Source: Rhizobium bangladeshense
GTDB taxonomy: Bacteria > Pseudomonadota > Alphaproteobacteria > Rhizobiales > Rhizobiaceae
DNA length: 64,000 nt
NCBI RefSeq assembly: GCF_001662075.1
Contig: NZ_LYPL01000016.1
Coordinates: forward strand, 62,001 to 126,000
Direction of reading: 5' to 3'
Both the position numbers and the translations under genes were made by a program. Shown here piece by piece: positions 17,285 to 26,574 of this stretch; the stretch's first letter is position 1, and each line of letters starts with the position of its first letter. The notes beneath the pieces were generated by a model that was not told the DNA's origin, ran no database searches, and worked only from the letters and a program-made list of their open reading frames with translations.

Positions 17285-18094
17285 CTACCCCACCGCCCCA
17301 AAATCCGCCGCCAGCACCGCATCCTTCAGTGCCCTTGAATACTCATGCTGCGGATCATCCAACACCGCCCGCGCACGCCCCCGCTCGACGATCTCACCCT
17401 TGCGCATGATGATGATATTGTCGCTGACATAATAAGCCGTCGCCAGATCATGGGTGATGTAGATGATCGAGAGACCCAGCTCGTTTTTCAGCCGGCCGAA
17501 GAGGTTGACGATTGCCATGCGCAGCGAGGCGTCGACCATCGAGACCGGTTCGTCGGCCACCAGCAGGCGGGGCTCAGGGATCAGCGCGCGGGCGATGGCG
17601 ACGCGCTGCAGCTGGCCGCCGGAGAGTTCGTGGGGAAAGCGGCCCTTCACCTCTTCCAGCGTCAGGCCGACGTGGTGGAGGGCGGTATCGGCCATCTTCT
17701 CCACCTCCCGTCGGTCCGGCCGCCTGCCGGAGGCGGAGAAGTTGCGGGCGGTCTCGAAGAGGTAGCGGTCCACCCGCTTCAGCGGGTTGAAGGCTTCGAA
17801 GGGGTTCTGCAGCACCGGCTGCACCTCCTTCATGAAGGCCTTGCGTTCGGCCCGGCTGTGGATCGCGACGGTTTTGCCGGCAAATTGCAGCTCGCCTTCG
17901 GTAGGCTCGGCCTGGCCGAGGATCATCGCCGCCACCGTCGATTTGCCCGAGCCGGATTCGCCGACGATCGAGAGGATCTCCGGCTCGTCGCCGATTTCGA
18001 AGCTGACATCCTTGACGGCGGTGATCAGCCGCCGGCCGAGCATGCCGCCCTGGCGGTAGATTTTCGTCACATGCGAGAGGCTAAGCAGAGTCAA
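17285..18094 (-). CDS. Oligopeptide/oligosaccharide ABC transporter ATP-binding protein (OppF-like)
   Basis: 269 residues from a TTG at 18094 that overlaps the stop of the preceding ATPase gene (TTGA) and follows a GGGGGA ribosome site; a GTG at 18121 would add nine residues inside the upstream gene. Walker A GESGSGKST, the ABC signature LSGGQLQRVAIARAL and Walker B LLVADEPVSMVD are present. It is the second ATPase of a Dpp/Opp-type importer and the last gene of the operon that starts with the arabinofuranosidase or the binding protein. Confidence 0.9.
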   Translation of the reverse strand: MTLLSLSHVTKIYRQGGMLGRRLITAVKDVSFEIGDEPEILSIVGESGSGKSTVAAMILGQAEPTEGELQFAGKTVAIHSRAERKAFMKEVQPVLQNPFEAFNPLKRVDRYLFETARNFSASGRRPDRREVEKMADTALHHVGLTLEEVKGRFPHELSGGQLQRVAIARALIPEPRLLVADEPVSMVDASLRMAIVNLFGRLKNELGLSIIYITHDLATAYYVSDNIIIMRKGEIVERGRARAVLDDPQHEYSRALKDAVLAADFGAVG

Positions 18095-19080
18095 ACCTGA
18101 TCCCCCGTAACCGCAAAACACGCCACCCGCCGCTCCGGCGCGACGGTGACCATGGGCGGAACCTTCTGTGAGCAGATCTCCATGCGCTTCGGGCAGCGCG
18201 GGTGAAAGCGGCAGCCCTCCGGCGGCATGGCAAGGTTCGGCGGCCGCCCCTCCAGCGAGGGCCGGGTGGTGGGGTCGCCGATCTTCGGCAGGCTGCCGAC
18301 GAGGTGCTGGGTATAGGGATGGAGCGGCGCGCTGAAGAGCTTGGCGGTCGGCGCCTCCTCGACCAGCCGGCCGGCATAGACGATGCCGATGCGGTCGGAG
18401 ACCGTCGCATGCACGCCCATGTCGTGGGTGACGAACAGGAAGGACGAGCCCATCTCGCGCTGGATGTCGCGGATCATCGACAGCACGTCGCGCTGCACGA
18501 TGACGTCGAGCGCCGTCGTCGGCTCGTCGGCGATGATGAATTCCGGCGTCAGGATGGTGGCGAGCGCAATGGTCATGCGCTGGCGCATGCCGCCGGAGAG
18601 TTCGTGCGGATAGGCGTCGAGCAGCTGCGGATCGAGCTTCAGCCTCTGCAGGTGGGCGGCGACCTTTTCGAAAAAGATGCTCTTGCTCACCGTCATGTGG
18701 CGGAAGGCGAAATCGGTGAAGGAGTGGCGGATCCGGCGCACCGGATTGAGCACATTCATCGAGCCCTGCATGATGTAGGAGAGATGCTTCCAGCGCAGCG
18801 CCACGCGCTCCTCCGGCGTCATCGCATAGAGATCCTGCGTGCCGCCGCCGAAATGGAATTTGACGCTGCCGGAAACGACCCGGAGCGGCGGCCGGATGGC
18901 GCCGGCAATAGTCTTGATCAGCGTCGTCTTGCCGCTGCTCGATTCACCGGCGACGCCATAGACCTCGCCGCGGCGGATCGTCAGGCTGATGTCGTCGACG
19001 GCGCGCACCTCGCGATCGACGCCATAGAGGAAGGCGCGGTAATAGGCTTTCAAGTTGTCGATTTCGACCAGATTCTCCAT
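18091..19080 (-). CDS. ABC transporter ATP-binding protein (OppD-like)
   Basis: 329 residues; the ATG at 19080 is one base after the permease stop, which favours it over the upstream in-frame start. Walker A GESSSGKTT (a Ser replaces the more usual Gly in the third position), signature LSGGMRQRMTIALA and Walker B FIIADEPTTALD are seen. The C-terminal part has the oligopeptide-transporter extension with cysteines (CRFHPRCPKRMEIC), which in this family may hold an Fe-S cluster. It pairs with the downstream OppF-like ATPase to power uptake. Confidence 0.92.
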   Translation of the reverse strand: MENLVEIDNLKAYYRAFLYGVDREVRAVDDISLTIRRGEVYGVAGESSSGKTTLIKTIAGAIRPPLRVVSGSVKFHFGGGTQDLYAMTPEERVALRWKHLSYIMQGSMNVLNPVRRIRHSFTDFAFRHMTVSKSIFFEKVAAHLQRLKLDPQLLDAYPHELSGGMRQRMTIALATILTPEFIIADEPTTALDVIVQRDVLSMIRDIQREMGSSFLFVTHDMGVHATVSDRIGIVYAGRLVEEAPTAKLFSAPLHPYTQHLVGSLPKIGDPTTRPSLEGRPPNLAMPPEGCRFHPRCPKRMEICSQKVPPMVTVAPERRVACFAVTGDQV

Positions 19081-19081
19081 G

Positions 19082-19939
19082 CTAACTTCCCATCCGGTTG
19101 AGCCGGCTGCGCGGATCATTGTATTCGTTCATCGACATGGAGAGCAGGAACAGCGCCAGGAAGAGAATGACGATGACGGCGACGGGGGCGGCCACCCACC
19201 ACCATATGCCCGAGATCAGCGCCGAATGCGCATTGGCCCAGTAGATCATCATGCCCATGGTCGGCGTCTCGATATCGGTGAAGCCGAGCACCGAAAGCGT
19301 GATCTCCATGCCGATCGACCAGATCATGTTGTTCATCGTCGTGGCAAAGACGATCGGCAGCACATAGGGCAGGTGCTCCTCGACGAGGATCTTGCGCATC
19401 GTCATGCCGGAATAAACGCTCTGGGTGGTGAAGGGCCTGGTCTTCAGGCCGAGCGCCACCGAGCGGATGAGGCGCGCGTCATAAGACCAGCCGAGCGAGG
19501 CCATGATGACGATCAGCACGACCCAGGTCATGTTGTCCTTCAGCACGAAATAGAAAAGGATCAGCAGCGGAAATTGCGGGATCACCATGACGCTGTCGTT
19601 GATTGCCATCAGCACCCGGTCGACCGCGCCGCCGGCATAACCGGCGACCAGCCCGACCACCAGCGAGATGATGCGCGAGAGAAAGGCGACGCCGATGCCG
19701 AAGAACAGCGTGTTGCGCAGCGCCGTCGTCAGCTGCCAGAACACATCCTGGCCGCGTGAGGTCGTGCCCAGCCAATATTCGCCGTCGGGCGGCATATCGG
19801 GCGGCAGCAGATAGATGTCGGTCGCGCCATAGGGCGAGAAATACGACAGGATGACGAAGCCGACGATGACGGCAAAGAGCAGCAGGCCGCAGAGAAATTC
19901 CATATTCTGGCGGGCAAGGTCGCGGATGATGGTAAACAT
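19082..19939 (-). CDS. ABC transporter permease (OppC/DppC-like)
   Basis: 285 residues with an N-terminal membrane helix (CGLLLFAVIVGFVILSYF), the usual periplasmic insert, and five further hydrophobic helices. The EAA-like cytoplasmic loop that contacts the ATPase is around SLGWSYDARLIRSVALGLK. WLGTTSRGQDVFW is typical of the DppC half, where it normally reads LGTDxxGRDV. The gene is three bases from the other permease gene and two from the OppD-like gene, so all belong to one operon. Confidence 0.9.
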   Translation of the reverse strand: MFTIIRDLARQNMEFLCGLLLFAVIVGFVILSYFSPYGATDIYLLPPDMPPDGEYWLGTTSRGQDVFWQLTTALRNTLFFGIGVAFLSRIISLVVGLVAGYAGGAVDRVLMAINDSVMVIPQFPLLILFYFVLKDNMTWVVLIVIMASLGWSYDARLIRSVALGLKTRPFTTQSVYSGMTMRKILVEEHLPYVLPIVFATTMNNMIWSIGMEITLSVLGFTDIETPTMGMMIYWANAHSALISGIWWWVAAPVAVIVILFLALFLLSMSMNEYNDPRSRLNRMGS

Positions 19940-19942
19940 GGC

Positions 19943-20947
19943 CTATTCCACCTTGATGCGCGGATCGATCAGCGGGCTCAGCACGTCGATGATGAAGACG
20001 GCGGCGGCAACGCCGACGATCGAGAGCGCGCTGAGGCCGAGCACCAGGCTGTAGTCGCCGGCATGCACCGCTTCGATGAGCAGATTGCCGATGCCGGGAT
20101 AGCCGAAGACGATTTCGGTGATGACGGTGCCGTTGAAGATCGCGCCGAGCGACATGGCAAGCCCGGTGAATTGCGGCACCATGGCGTTGCGGGCGATGTA
20201 GGAGCGCAGGATCTTTCCCTTCGGCACGCCGCCGAGCTCGGCGAAGACGACATAGTCGTCGGTGATGATGTTGGAAACCAGCGCCCGCATGCCGATCAGC
20301 CAGCTGCCGGCGCCGACCAGGATCAGCGACAGGGCGGGCAGGATCGAGTGTTTGAGGATATCGAGGACGAGCGCAAAGGAGAGGTCCAGATTGGCGTTCA
20401 TCTCATAGCCGCCGTTGATCGGCAGCACCGGCCAGAGATAGCCGAACACGATGAGCAGCACGAAGGCGAGGATATAATAGGGAATGGGCAGCAGCGCGAT
20501 GAAGACGAGGCTGACGGCCTTCAGCAGCATGTCCTTGCGGTAATAGCCGGCCAGCGCGCCGAGCGCATTGCCGAGCACGAAGGTGATCAGCGTCGAGACC
20601 GTCATCAGCCCGATCGTCCAGGGCAGCGACCGCAGGATGATTGTCGAAACGGGGGTCGGAAAGGCCGAGAGCGAGGGGCCGAGATCGCCGGTCGCCAGCC
20701 GCAGCCAGAAGTTCAGATATTGCTGCCAGATCGAGCCCTGCATGCCGTAGAGCTCGCGCAGCGACTGTCGCATCAGTTCGATCGCATTGGGATCGGACTG
20801 ACCCATCTGGGTGATTGCGCCTATGCTTTCTTCGACCGGATCGATCGGGGTCAGGTGGGTGACGAAGAAGGTGATCGTCACGCCGAGGAAGACGACGAGC
20901 AGAAACTGACCGAACCGCTTCAGTACAAAGAGCAGATAGGGCGTCAT
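19943..20947 (-). CDS. ABC transporter permease (OppB/DppB-like)
   Basis: 334 residues from the ATG at 20947, where MTPYLLFVLKRFGQFLLVVF gives the first membrane helix; the open frame extends upstream through the intergenic hairpin region but without family similarity. Typical DppB features are FVTHLTPIDPVE after the first helix and the EAA-type loop GVPKGKILRSYIARNAMVPQ. About 110 bases separate it from the binding-protein gene upstream. Together with the next gene it forms the import channel. Confidence 0.92.
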   Translation of the reverse strand: MTPYLLFVLKRFGQFLLVVFLGVTITFFVTHLTPIDPVEESIGAITQMGQSDPNAIELMRQSLRELYGMQGSIWQQYLNFWLRLATGDLGPSLSAFPTPVSTIILRSLPWTIGLMTVSTLITFVLGNALGALAGYYRKDMLLKAVSLVFIALLPIPYYILAFVLLIVFGYLWPVLPINGGYEMNANLDLSFALVLDILKHSILPALSLILVGAGSWLIGMRALVSNIITDDYVVFAELGGVPKGKILRSYIARNAMVPQFTGLAMSLGAIFNGTVITEIVFGYPGIGNLLIEAVHAGDYSLVLGLSALSIVGVAAAVFIIDVLSPLIDPRIKVE

Positions 20948-21057
20948 AAGGCGAAAGTTCCTCTCTGGTTCCTTTCTGGAAAGGATCGACGAGCATGGGG
21001 CACATGCCCGTCGATGAGGGGGCCGGCGCGGTGGCTCGCGCGCCGGCGTTGGGAGGG

Positions 21058-22962
21058 TTATTGCGATTGAGCCGGCTTCAGCTTGACCATCATCAGCCTC
21101 GAGTTCGCCCAGTTCGGCACCGGATCCGTATAGGGGTCCTTGATGGTGGGATAACCGGTCCAATAGGTCGTATCCATCGAGGTGAAGACGTTATAGGACA
21201 TCAGCGGGATCGTCGGCATTTCGCGGGCGACGAGCTTCAGATAATCCTTGCCGAGCTCGACACCCTTCGGATCGTCGGCACTGATGCCGCGGATGCTCTC
21301 GATGATCTTGTCGAGCTCCGGATTGGACCAGCGCTGCCAGTTGCGCGGCGGCTGGTTTTCACCCTTCTTCGCCACGAACTGCGAGTGCCAGCTTTCGAGG
21401 AAGAAGGAGAGGTCGGGATCGCCGCCCCAGGTTTCGACGCTCCAGGCGATCGCCACCTGGAAATCGCCGGGCTGCAGCGCCACCTGCCACAACTTCTCGG
21501 TGGGCACGGCCTTGGCGTCGATGCCGAAGGCGGCCCATTGCTGCGCGATCAGCGTGCCGGCGCGGGTGAAGACCGAGCGCGTGTCGCCCTCCACCGTTAT
21601 CCGGATCTTGAAGGGCTGACCATCAGGGGTCATCCATTTGCCGCCGGATTTCTTGAAGCCGGCCTTCTCAAGCAGTTCGCCGGCGGCTTTCGGGTCCGGT
21701 TTCCACCAGCCATAACCGAAGGCACCGCTGATCGCTTCCGGATCGGTCGGGATCTGGTCCTTGAACTTCGGCTGCTTGCGCAGGATATCGGCGATCTGTT
21801 GCCCGATTGTCGGGTCGTAGGGCTTGATCTTGCTCTTGCCGGTATCGATCTCGAAATTCTTCAGCCAGTCCTGCATCGGCGCCTGATAGTCCTTCATCGT
21901 CGCCGCCGTCGGCGGCACGCCGAGTGCCGAAAGCGTCGCCGCACCGCGGTAGCTCGCCATGTCGACCGCCTTGATGTCGATCAGGAGGGCCAGCGCCCAG
22001 CGCACATCGGCCTTGTCGAAGGGGGGCTCCTGGGTGTTGAAGATGAGAGCCGGCAGTGTTGGGTCCGGGTGGGCGAAGGGGAAGCCCGGGAACCAGGTCT
22101 CGATCGTCTTCGACTTCTCCTTGAGGGTGAACATGCCCTCCGGCGTATTGTCGTGGATGATATCGAGATTGTGCTCGAGCTGGGCGATCGTCCGCTTATC
22201 CGGCGGGCCGGGATCGGTATAGGTCACATATTTCGGGGCAGGCTCGCCGAAGCGGGCAAGCGAGGTGCGCTGCCAGTCGTCGCGCTTCTCCCAGGTATAC
22301 CATTTGCCCTGCGGGTCGTAGGCCTTCAGCTTGTAGGCGCCGAGCGAGACGGGATTGGCGAAATCATAACGCAGCGGATCCTCCACCTTCTCGAACACAT
22401 GCTTCGGCATGATCCAGGCGCCGTTCCAGCGCACGGTGAAGATCGCGTGGAAACGCGAATTCGGCTTCTTCAGCTTGAAGACGACAGTCTGCGGATCGGT
22501 CGCCTCGACGCTTGCCACCTGTACGGTGAAGGCCGCACTCCAGACCATGCCGGGGTGGTCCATCTGCGTCTTGACGGTATAGACGACGTCGTCGGCGGTG
22601 AATTCCACGCCGTCGCTCCAGTAGAGCCCCTTGCGCAGTTTCACGGTCATTTCGGTGAAGTCGGCATTATATTGCGGCTTGTCGGCGGCGAGCGAATTGT
22701 CCCAGGCCGCGCCGCCAAGCCCCTGTTCGGGGTCGATATACCAGAGCGTATCCATGGTCAGCTGCTGCAGGCCGGTCGAGACCCCGCCGCCGCCATTGAC
22801 CCAGATGTTGAACCAGCCGGGATTCTTGATCGTCCCTTCCGGATTTTCAACGATGAGCGTCTCCTTGCGCGGCAAGGAGGTGTAGTCTTGGGCTCCGGCC
22901 ACCGCGGTCAGGCCGATTGTGGCCAGCACGAAGCCGAATGCAAACCTCTTCCACTTTTGCAT
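21058..22962 (-). CDS. ABC transporter substrate-binding protein, family 5 (SBP_bac_5)
   Basis: 634 residues from the ATG at 22962 (MQKWKRFAFGFVLATIGLTA), a signal peptide probably cut after AVAGA. The middle has the family 5 features YWSDGVEFTADDVVYT and FAFPHPDP-like loops. The long size fits family 5 binders of oligopeptides or oligosaccharides. Because the next gene upstream is a GH51 arabinofuranosidase, the ligand is more likely an arabinose-containing oligosaccharide than a peptide; this is inference from context. Confidence 0.9.
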   Translation of the reverse strand: MQKWKRFAFGFVLATIGLTAVAGAQDYTSLPRKETLIVENPEGTIKNPGWFNIWVNGGGGVSTGLQQLTMDTLWYIDPEQGLGGAAWDNSLAADKPQYNADFTEMTVKLRKGLYWSDGVEFTADDVVYTVKTQMDHPGMVWSAAFTVQVASVEATDPQTVVFKLKKPNSRFHAIFTVRWNGAWIMPKHVFEKVEDPLRYDFANPVSLGAYKLKAYDPQGKWYTWEKRDDWQRTSLARFGEPAPKYVTYTDPGPPDKRTIAQLEHNLDIIHDNTPEGMFTLKEKSKTIETWFPGFPFAHPDPTLPALIFNTQEPPFDKADVRWALALLIDIKAVDMASYRGAATLSALGVPPTAATMKDYQAPMQDWLKNFEIDTGKSKIKPYDPTIGQQIADILRKQPKFKDQIPTDPEAISGAFGYGWWKPDPKAAGELLEKAGFKKSGGKWMTPDGQPFKIRITVEGDTRSVFTRAGTLIAQQWAAFGIDAKAVPTEKLWQVALQPGDFQVAIAWSVETWGGDPDLSFFLESWHSQFVAKKGENQPPRNWQRWSNPELDKIIESIRGISADDPKGVELGKDYLKLVAREMPTIPLMSYNVFTSMDTTYWTGYPTIKDPYTDPVPNWANSRLMMVKLKPAQSQ

Positions 22963-23145
22963 GAACTCCTCCCTTGTAAGCGACAATGCGGCGGCCGCTG
23001 AGGCACGCATGGGCATGTCGCGGTTGTCGGTTCGCAGAAGCGGGCTTGTGATCCCTCAAGCTTCGGCGAACCATCCTCCGGCTGCCTGCCTCCTCGCAGG
23101 CGACCGATTTCTTAGCCGGGGCCGATCAGCGCCCGGCGGCGGCTG

Positions 23146-24654
23146 TCACACCGACAGCCGGATGACGTTGTAGGAGAGCGGCTTCAGCGCCGCCCGCAGC
23201 CGTCCGTCCTCGATCTTGGCGCTCTCGACCTGCACGGGCACCACCGTCTCCGGCCGCCGCGCCGTGTTGACGGCTTCGAGATCGCCATGGGTCATCTCCA
23301 CCTGTTCGATCAGCCGGGTGCCGCCGAAACCTTCCAGCCGCACATCGAGATCGAGCGCCGTGTCCGGATGGCGGTTGACGGCAAAGAAGGTCAGCGTCCT
23401 GCCATCCTCGGAATGCACGGCCGAGACGTCGAGATAGGGAACCTCGTTTTCCTCGTCGCTGTCATAGCTCGGGCCGTCGACGACGAGCTGCAGTGCCGCG
23501 CCGCGGCCATAGCGCGAGGCGTAATAGAAGGGATAATAGATCGTCTGGCGCCAGGCCGCCCCGCCGTCCTCAGTCATGATCGGGGCAATGACGTTGACGA
23601 GCTGGGCGATGCAGGCGATGCGCACCCGGTCGGAGCGGCGGATGAAGGTGTTGAGGATGCCGCCGACCTGCAGCACGTCCTCGAAATTATAGACGTCCTC
23701 GAGTAGATGCGGCGCATCCGGCCACTCGTCGCGCGCCAGGATCTCCTTGTCCTGCTGGTTGGAATGATACCAGACGTTCCATTCGTCGAAGGAAATGCCG
23801 ATCGTCTTCTTCGAGCGCTTCTTCGCCTTGATGTAGTCGATCACGCCGCCGATCGTGGTGATGTAACGGTCGAGCTTCGTCGCCCGGGCGAGATAATTCA
23901 GCGTGTTCTTCTCGCGATTGGCGAAATACATATGCAGCGAGATGTAGTCGGCGCTGTCATAGCATTGCTCGAGCACTTGGGCTTCCCAATCGGGATAGGT
24001 CTTCATGTCGGAATTGGAGGAGCCGCAGACGACCAGTTCGAGCGACTTGTCGAAGCCGCGCATCGCTTTCGCCGTCTCGTCCGCCAGCCGGCCATATTCA
24101 TAGGCCGATTTGTGTCCGACCTGCCAGGGGCCGTCCATCTCGTTGCCGAGGCACCAGAGTTTGACGTCATGCGGATTGGACCAGCCGTGCTTGCGGCGCA
24201 GGTCCGACCAGTAGGTGCCGCCGGGGTGATTGCAATATTCGAGGAAATTGCGGGCGGCGTCGAGGCCGCGCGAGCCGAGATTGACCGCGAGCATCGGCTT
24301 GGTATTGGCCTTCTTGCACCAGTCGACGAATTCGTTGACGCCGACCTGGTTGGCCTCGCGGGTGCGCCAGGCAAGGTCGAGGCGCACCGGGCGCTCTGAG
24401 CGCGGGCCGACGCCGTCTTCCCAATTATAGGCCGAGACGAAATTGCCGCCGGGATAACGGCAGTAGGGCGTGTCGAGCTCGCGCACTAGATCGAGTACGT
24501 CGCGGCGGAAGCCGTCTTCATCGGCTGTCGGATGTCCGGGCTCGTAGATGCCGCCGTAGATCGCTCTGCCGAGATGCTCGAGAAACGAGCTGTAGAGCCT
24601 GGCGTCAATGGTCGCGATGCGGAAATCGCGGTGGGCAACGACATTCGTCTTCAA
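23146..24654 (-). CDS. Alpha-L-arabinofuranosidase, glycoside hydrolase family 51
   Basis: 502 residues, the normal length of GH51 enzymes. The acid/base Glu is in WCLGNEMDGPW (E172) and the nucleophile Glu in SFDEWNVWY (E291), on an (alpha/beta)8 barrel, with a beta-sandwich C-terminus. There is no signal peptide, so it acts in the cytoplasm on imported oligosaccharides and releases L-arabinose. It is transcribed with the ABC importer genes that follow it on the same strand; about 180 bases separate it from the binding-protein gene. The ATG at 24654 is preceded by an AT-rich regulatory stretch. Confidence 0.93.
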   Translation of the reverse strand: MKTNVVAHRDFRIATIDARLYSSFLEHLGRAIYGGIYEPGHPTADEDGFRRDVLDLVRELDTPYCRYPGGNFVSAYNWEDGVGPRSERPVRLDLAWRTREANQVGVNEFVDWCKKANTKPMLAVNLGSRGLDAARNFLEYCNHPGGTYWSDLRRKHGWSNPHDVKLWCLGNEMDGPWQVGHKSAYEYGRLADETAKAMRGFDKSLELVVCGSSNSDMKTYPDWEAQVLEQCYDSADYISLHMYFANREKNTLNYLARATKLDRYITTIGGVIDYIKAKKRSKKTIGISFDEWNVWYHSNQQDKEILARDEWPDAPHLLEDVYNFEDVLQVGGILNTFIRRSDRVRIACIAQLVNVIAPIMTEDGGAAWRQTIYYPFYYASRYGRGAALQLVVDGPSYDSDEENEVPYLDVSAVHSEDGRTLTFFAVNRHPDTALDLDVRLEGFGGTRLIEQVEMTHGDLEAVNTARRPETVVPVQVESAKIEDGRLRAALKPLSYNVIRLSV

Positions 24655-24671
24655 CGGATCCTCCCCGTTTA

Positions 24672-24720
24672 TGTATCAGGAATTTTGTTTTCGTGCCCCT
24701 AACTTGATATCAGGATTGTT
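24672..24720. promoter_or_regulatory. Candidate binding sites before the arabinofuranosidase gene
   Basis: Two similar 15-16-base motifs, TGTATCAGGAATTTTG (24672-24687) and GATATCAGGATTGTT (24706-24720), resemble the TGTATCATGATTTATG read on the minus strand upstream of the neighbouring regulator gene. They sit 18-66 bases before the ATG, in the only AT-rich gap of this region (24655-24865, no gene). They are the natural candidates for operator sites of that regulator. Confidence 0.4.
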
Positions 24721-24865
24721 GGGATGTCAATCGAAAGAGAGATTTAATCATACTTATACAGGATCGCAAAAAATATATTGAAATTCATTGTGTTAACTAA
24801 GTTTAGCAGCTTCTGAAATTGGAAATAAATGCGATTTTTAAATCAGGATATCCGATACAATAAAT

Positions 24866-25789
24866 TCACACATGCAGCCGCATGATGATGTCGCGGCCGT
24901 GATTTCCGAAGCCGCGGCCGAAAATATTGACGCCGCCGGTATGGCCGGCGTTCTCGGCGATGCCGACGCGCAGTCGGATTGACGAATGCTGGCCAAGTGC
25001 CAGATCGCTGAGCGTCACGTTCGATGCCGCCACACCATCGATGAAGGTGCCGCGCGTCGAGATCCGCCAGGTCTTCATCATCCCGTATTGTGACCCCTCG
25101 AGCTTCCACCAGGCCGGCGTGAAGGCGCCGCGTTTGTCGCCGTAATCACCGGGCGACGTCCAGGTACCGATCGCCATGCCATTGACCCAGAGCGTGATGT
25201 CGGAAGGCCAGTCGGGATTGGTGCCGGGCACCTCCGACGACAGCTCCAGCGAAAATTCGATGGCCCGGATATCCTTGTTCAACACCTTGGCATTGTTGGG
25301 AAATTTATATTCGACATAACCCCGCCCGAACCAGACGAGCCCCGCCTGCATGCGCTGCGGATCGAGGAAATAATCCGGCACATCAAGCGGCCCGATGACG
25401 CTCTCGCTCGAGCAGAGGCCGCAGGGCGCATGCACGTCGCAGCTCGTATAGAGCCCCACCGGCATCTCGACCTCGATGATATTGTTCGCCCGCTGCGCCG
25501 CACTTTCCTCGAAGCTGATCAGGATCTCGCTATAGACGGCCGAGCAGATCTTCTGGTTGCCCTTGCGCGCCTTCGCCAGCCGGGAATCGACCAGCCCGGC
25601 ATCCTCGAGGATCTGGATTCCGGTCGCGACGGTGGACTGGGGGAGGGACAGCGCCTGCGCAATATCGTTGATGTTGAGCGGTCCCTTGGCGCAGAGGAGC
25701 TTCAGAATCTCGATCCGCGCCGGCGCCGAAAGCGCCCGTATCGCCTCGCTATTTTCGCCGGCGGCGATCGTTAAAAACGAACGTTCCAT
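24866..25789 (-). CDS. ArsR-type winged-helix regulator with C-terminal ligand domain
   Basis: 307 residues from ATG 25789, preceded by a good GGGGGA ribosome site; the frame extends 13 codons further. Residues 15-95 are an ArsR-like winged helix (ALSAPARIEILKLL, then the recognition helix LPQSTVATGIQILEDAGLV). The C-terminal two thirds look like a beta-rich sensor domain. Between them is the motif C117-x2-H120-x2-C123-x2-C126, which could bind zinc or another metal. Placed next to the GH51-ABC operon, it is its likely regulator. I do not recognise a characterised homologue. Confidence 0.8.
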   Translation of the reverse strand: MERSFLTIAAGENSEAIRALSAPARIEILKLLCAKGPLNINDIAQALSLPQSTVATGIQILEDAGLVDSRLAKARKGNQKICSAVYSEILISFEESAAQRANNIIEVEMPVGLYTSCDVHAPCGLCSSESVIGPLDVPDYFLDPQRMQAGLVWFGRGYVEYKFPNNAKVLNKDIRAIEFSLELSSEVPGTNPDWPSDITLWVNGMAIGTWTSPGDYGDKRGAFTPAWWKLEGSQYGMMKTWRISTRGTFIDGVAASNVTLSDLALGQHSSIRLRVGIAENAGHTGGVNIFGRGFGNHGRDIIMRLHV

Positions 25790-25822
25790 CAATCCCCCAA
25801 GAACTCTTGGAGGAATGATGTA

Positions 25823-25839
25823 TATCATAAATCATGATA
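25823..25839. promoter_or_regulatory. Inverted repeat upstream of the ArsR-type regulator, probable operator
   Basis: TATCAT (25823-25828), five bases, ATGATA (25834-25839): a perfect six-base inverted repeat 34 bases before the regulator ATG. It is the kind of site an ArsR-family dimer binds, so autoregulation is likely. The core recurs in front of the GH51 gene. Confidence 0.5.
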
Positions 25840-25905
25840 CAACAAGTGGGAACGGCGGCGCCGATCGTGATAACCCGTGTAGGTCTGGAATTCTACGCAC
25901 GGAGG

Positions 25906-26329
25906 TTAGCGGTTTTCCCATGGATTGATGATTTGCAAGCCAATTCCCTCGAAATCGGACACGTTGCGCGTTGCGAGCGAAGCGCCGCGCGAGATGGTGA
26001 TGGCTGCGATCTGTGCATCGAACTGGCTGATCGGCCTGCCAGCCTTGCGGCAGTCGGTGGCAATGATGGCGTAGACGTCTGCCGCGTCACGATCGAATGG
26101 CAGGACGCGGCCGCTCATATCCTCGTTGAATATTGGCAAGGATTGCCGTTTCGAGATCACTCCGGCGCCGACCGTGAGGAAGGAGGCGCAAGCCATATAG
26201 AATTTCCGCTTCGGTAATCGCGGTCGTGAATACCGATGATGCATGTTGTACGCCCAGCCATTTGCTCACAGCCGCATTCGGCGCGGGTGTGAGCAGTTCC
26301 GAAATGACGTTGGTATCGAGAATGATCAC
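25906..26329 (-). pseudogene. VapC-type PIN-domain toxin, frameshifted
   Basis: The N-terminal part reads MIILDTNVISELLTPAPN...ILYGLRLLPHGRRR from a GTG at 26329 and the C-terminal part reads IFNEDMSGRVLPFDRDAADVYA...SQFDAQIAAITISRGASLATRN in another frame. The two halves join in a normal FitB/VapC protein of about 140 residues if one base is skipped near 26131. The PIN acidic residues (D in LDTN, E in TEAEILYG, D in FDAQIAA) are all still encoded. As read, the toxin is inactive unless there is a sequencing error or programmed frameshift. The GTG overlaps the antitoxin stop (GTGA). Confidence 0.8.
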
Positions 26330-26574
26330 GCGTCAAAGTCCGGTGCGTCCCGGATCGGCTGCCGGGGCGGAATTTCCAGCTCAATTCCGCCGACCGATTG
26401 CAGGCGGGCGCGGATAGTATCGGCGAGATTGCGCGCCAGCGGCTCGGTGGTCGCAAGTGCCGTACGCAGAATATCGCGTGCTTCGTCTTCCACTGAACGG
26501 CCATGCGTCGCGGCGCGGAGGCGCAGCCGTTGCTTCAATCCCTCATCGAGATTGCGGATCGTCATGCTGGCCAT
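26326..26574 (-). CDS. FitA/VapB-type antitoxin
   Basis: 82 residues from ATG 26574 (MASMTIRNLDEGLKQRLRLR); another ATG lies 12 bases upstream. The N-terminus is a ribbon-helix-helix DNA-binding domain and the C-terminus (IELEIPPRQPIRDAPDFDA) is the disordered toxin-binding tail. It should neutralise the PIN toxin and repress the operon. The frame is intact, while its toxin partner is broken. Confidence 0.88.
   Translation of the reverse strand: MASMTIRNLDEGLKQRLRLRAATHGRSVEDEARDILRTALATTEPLARNLADTIRARLQSVGGIELEIPPRQPIRDAPDFDA

Noticed and set aside
20995..23001. 668-codon plus-strand open frame
   Set aside because: It is opposite the family 5 binding-protein gene with a signal peptide and family motifs; the plus reading has none.
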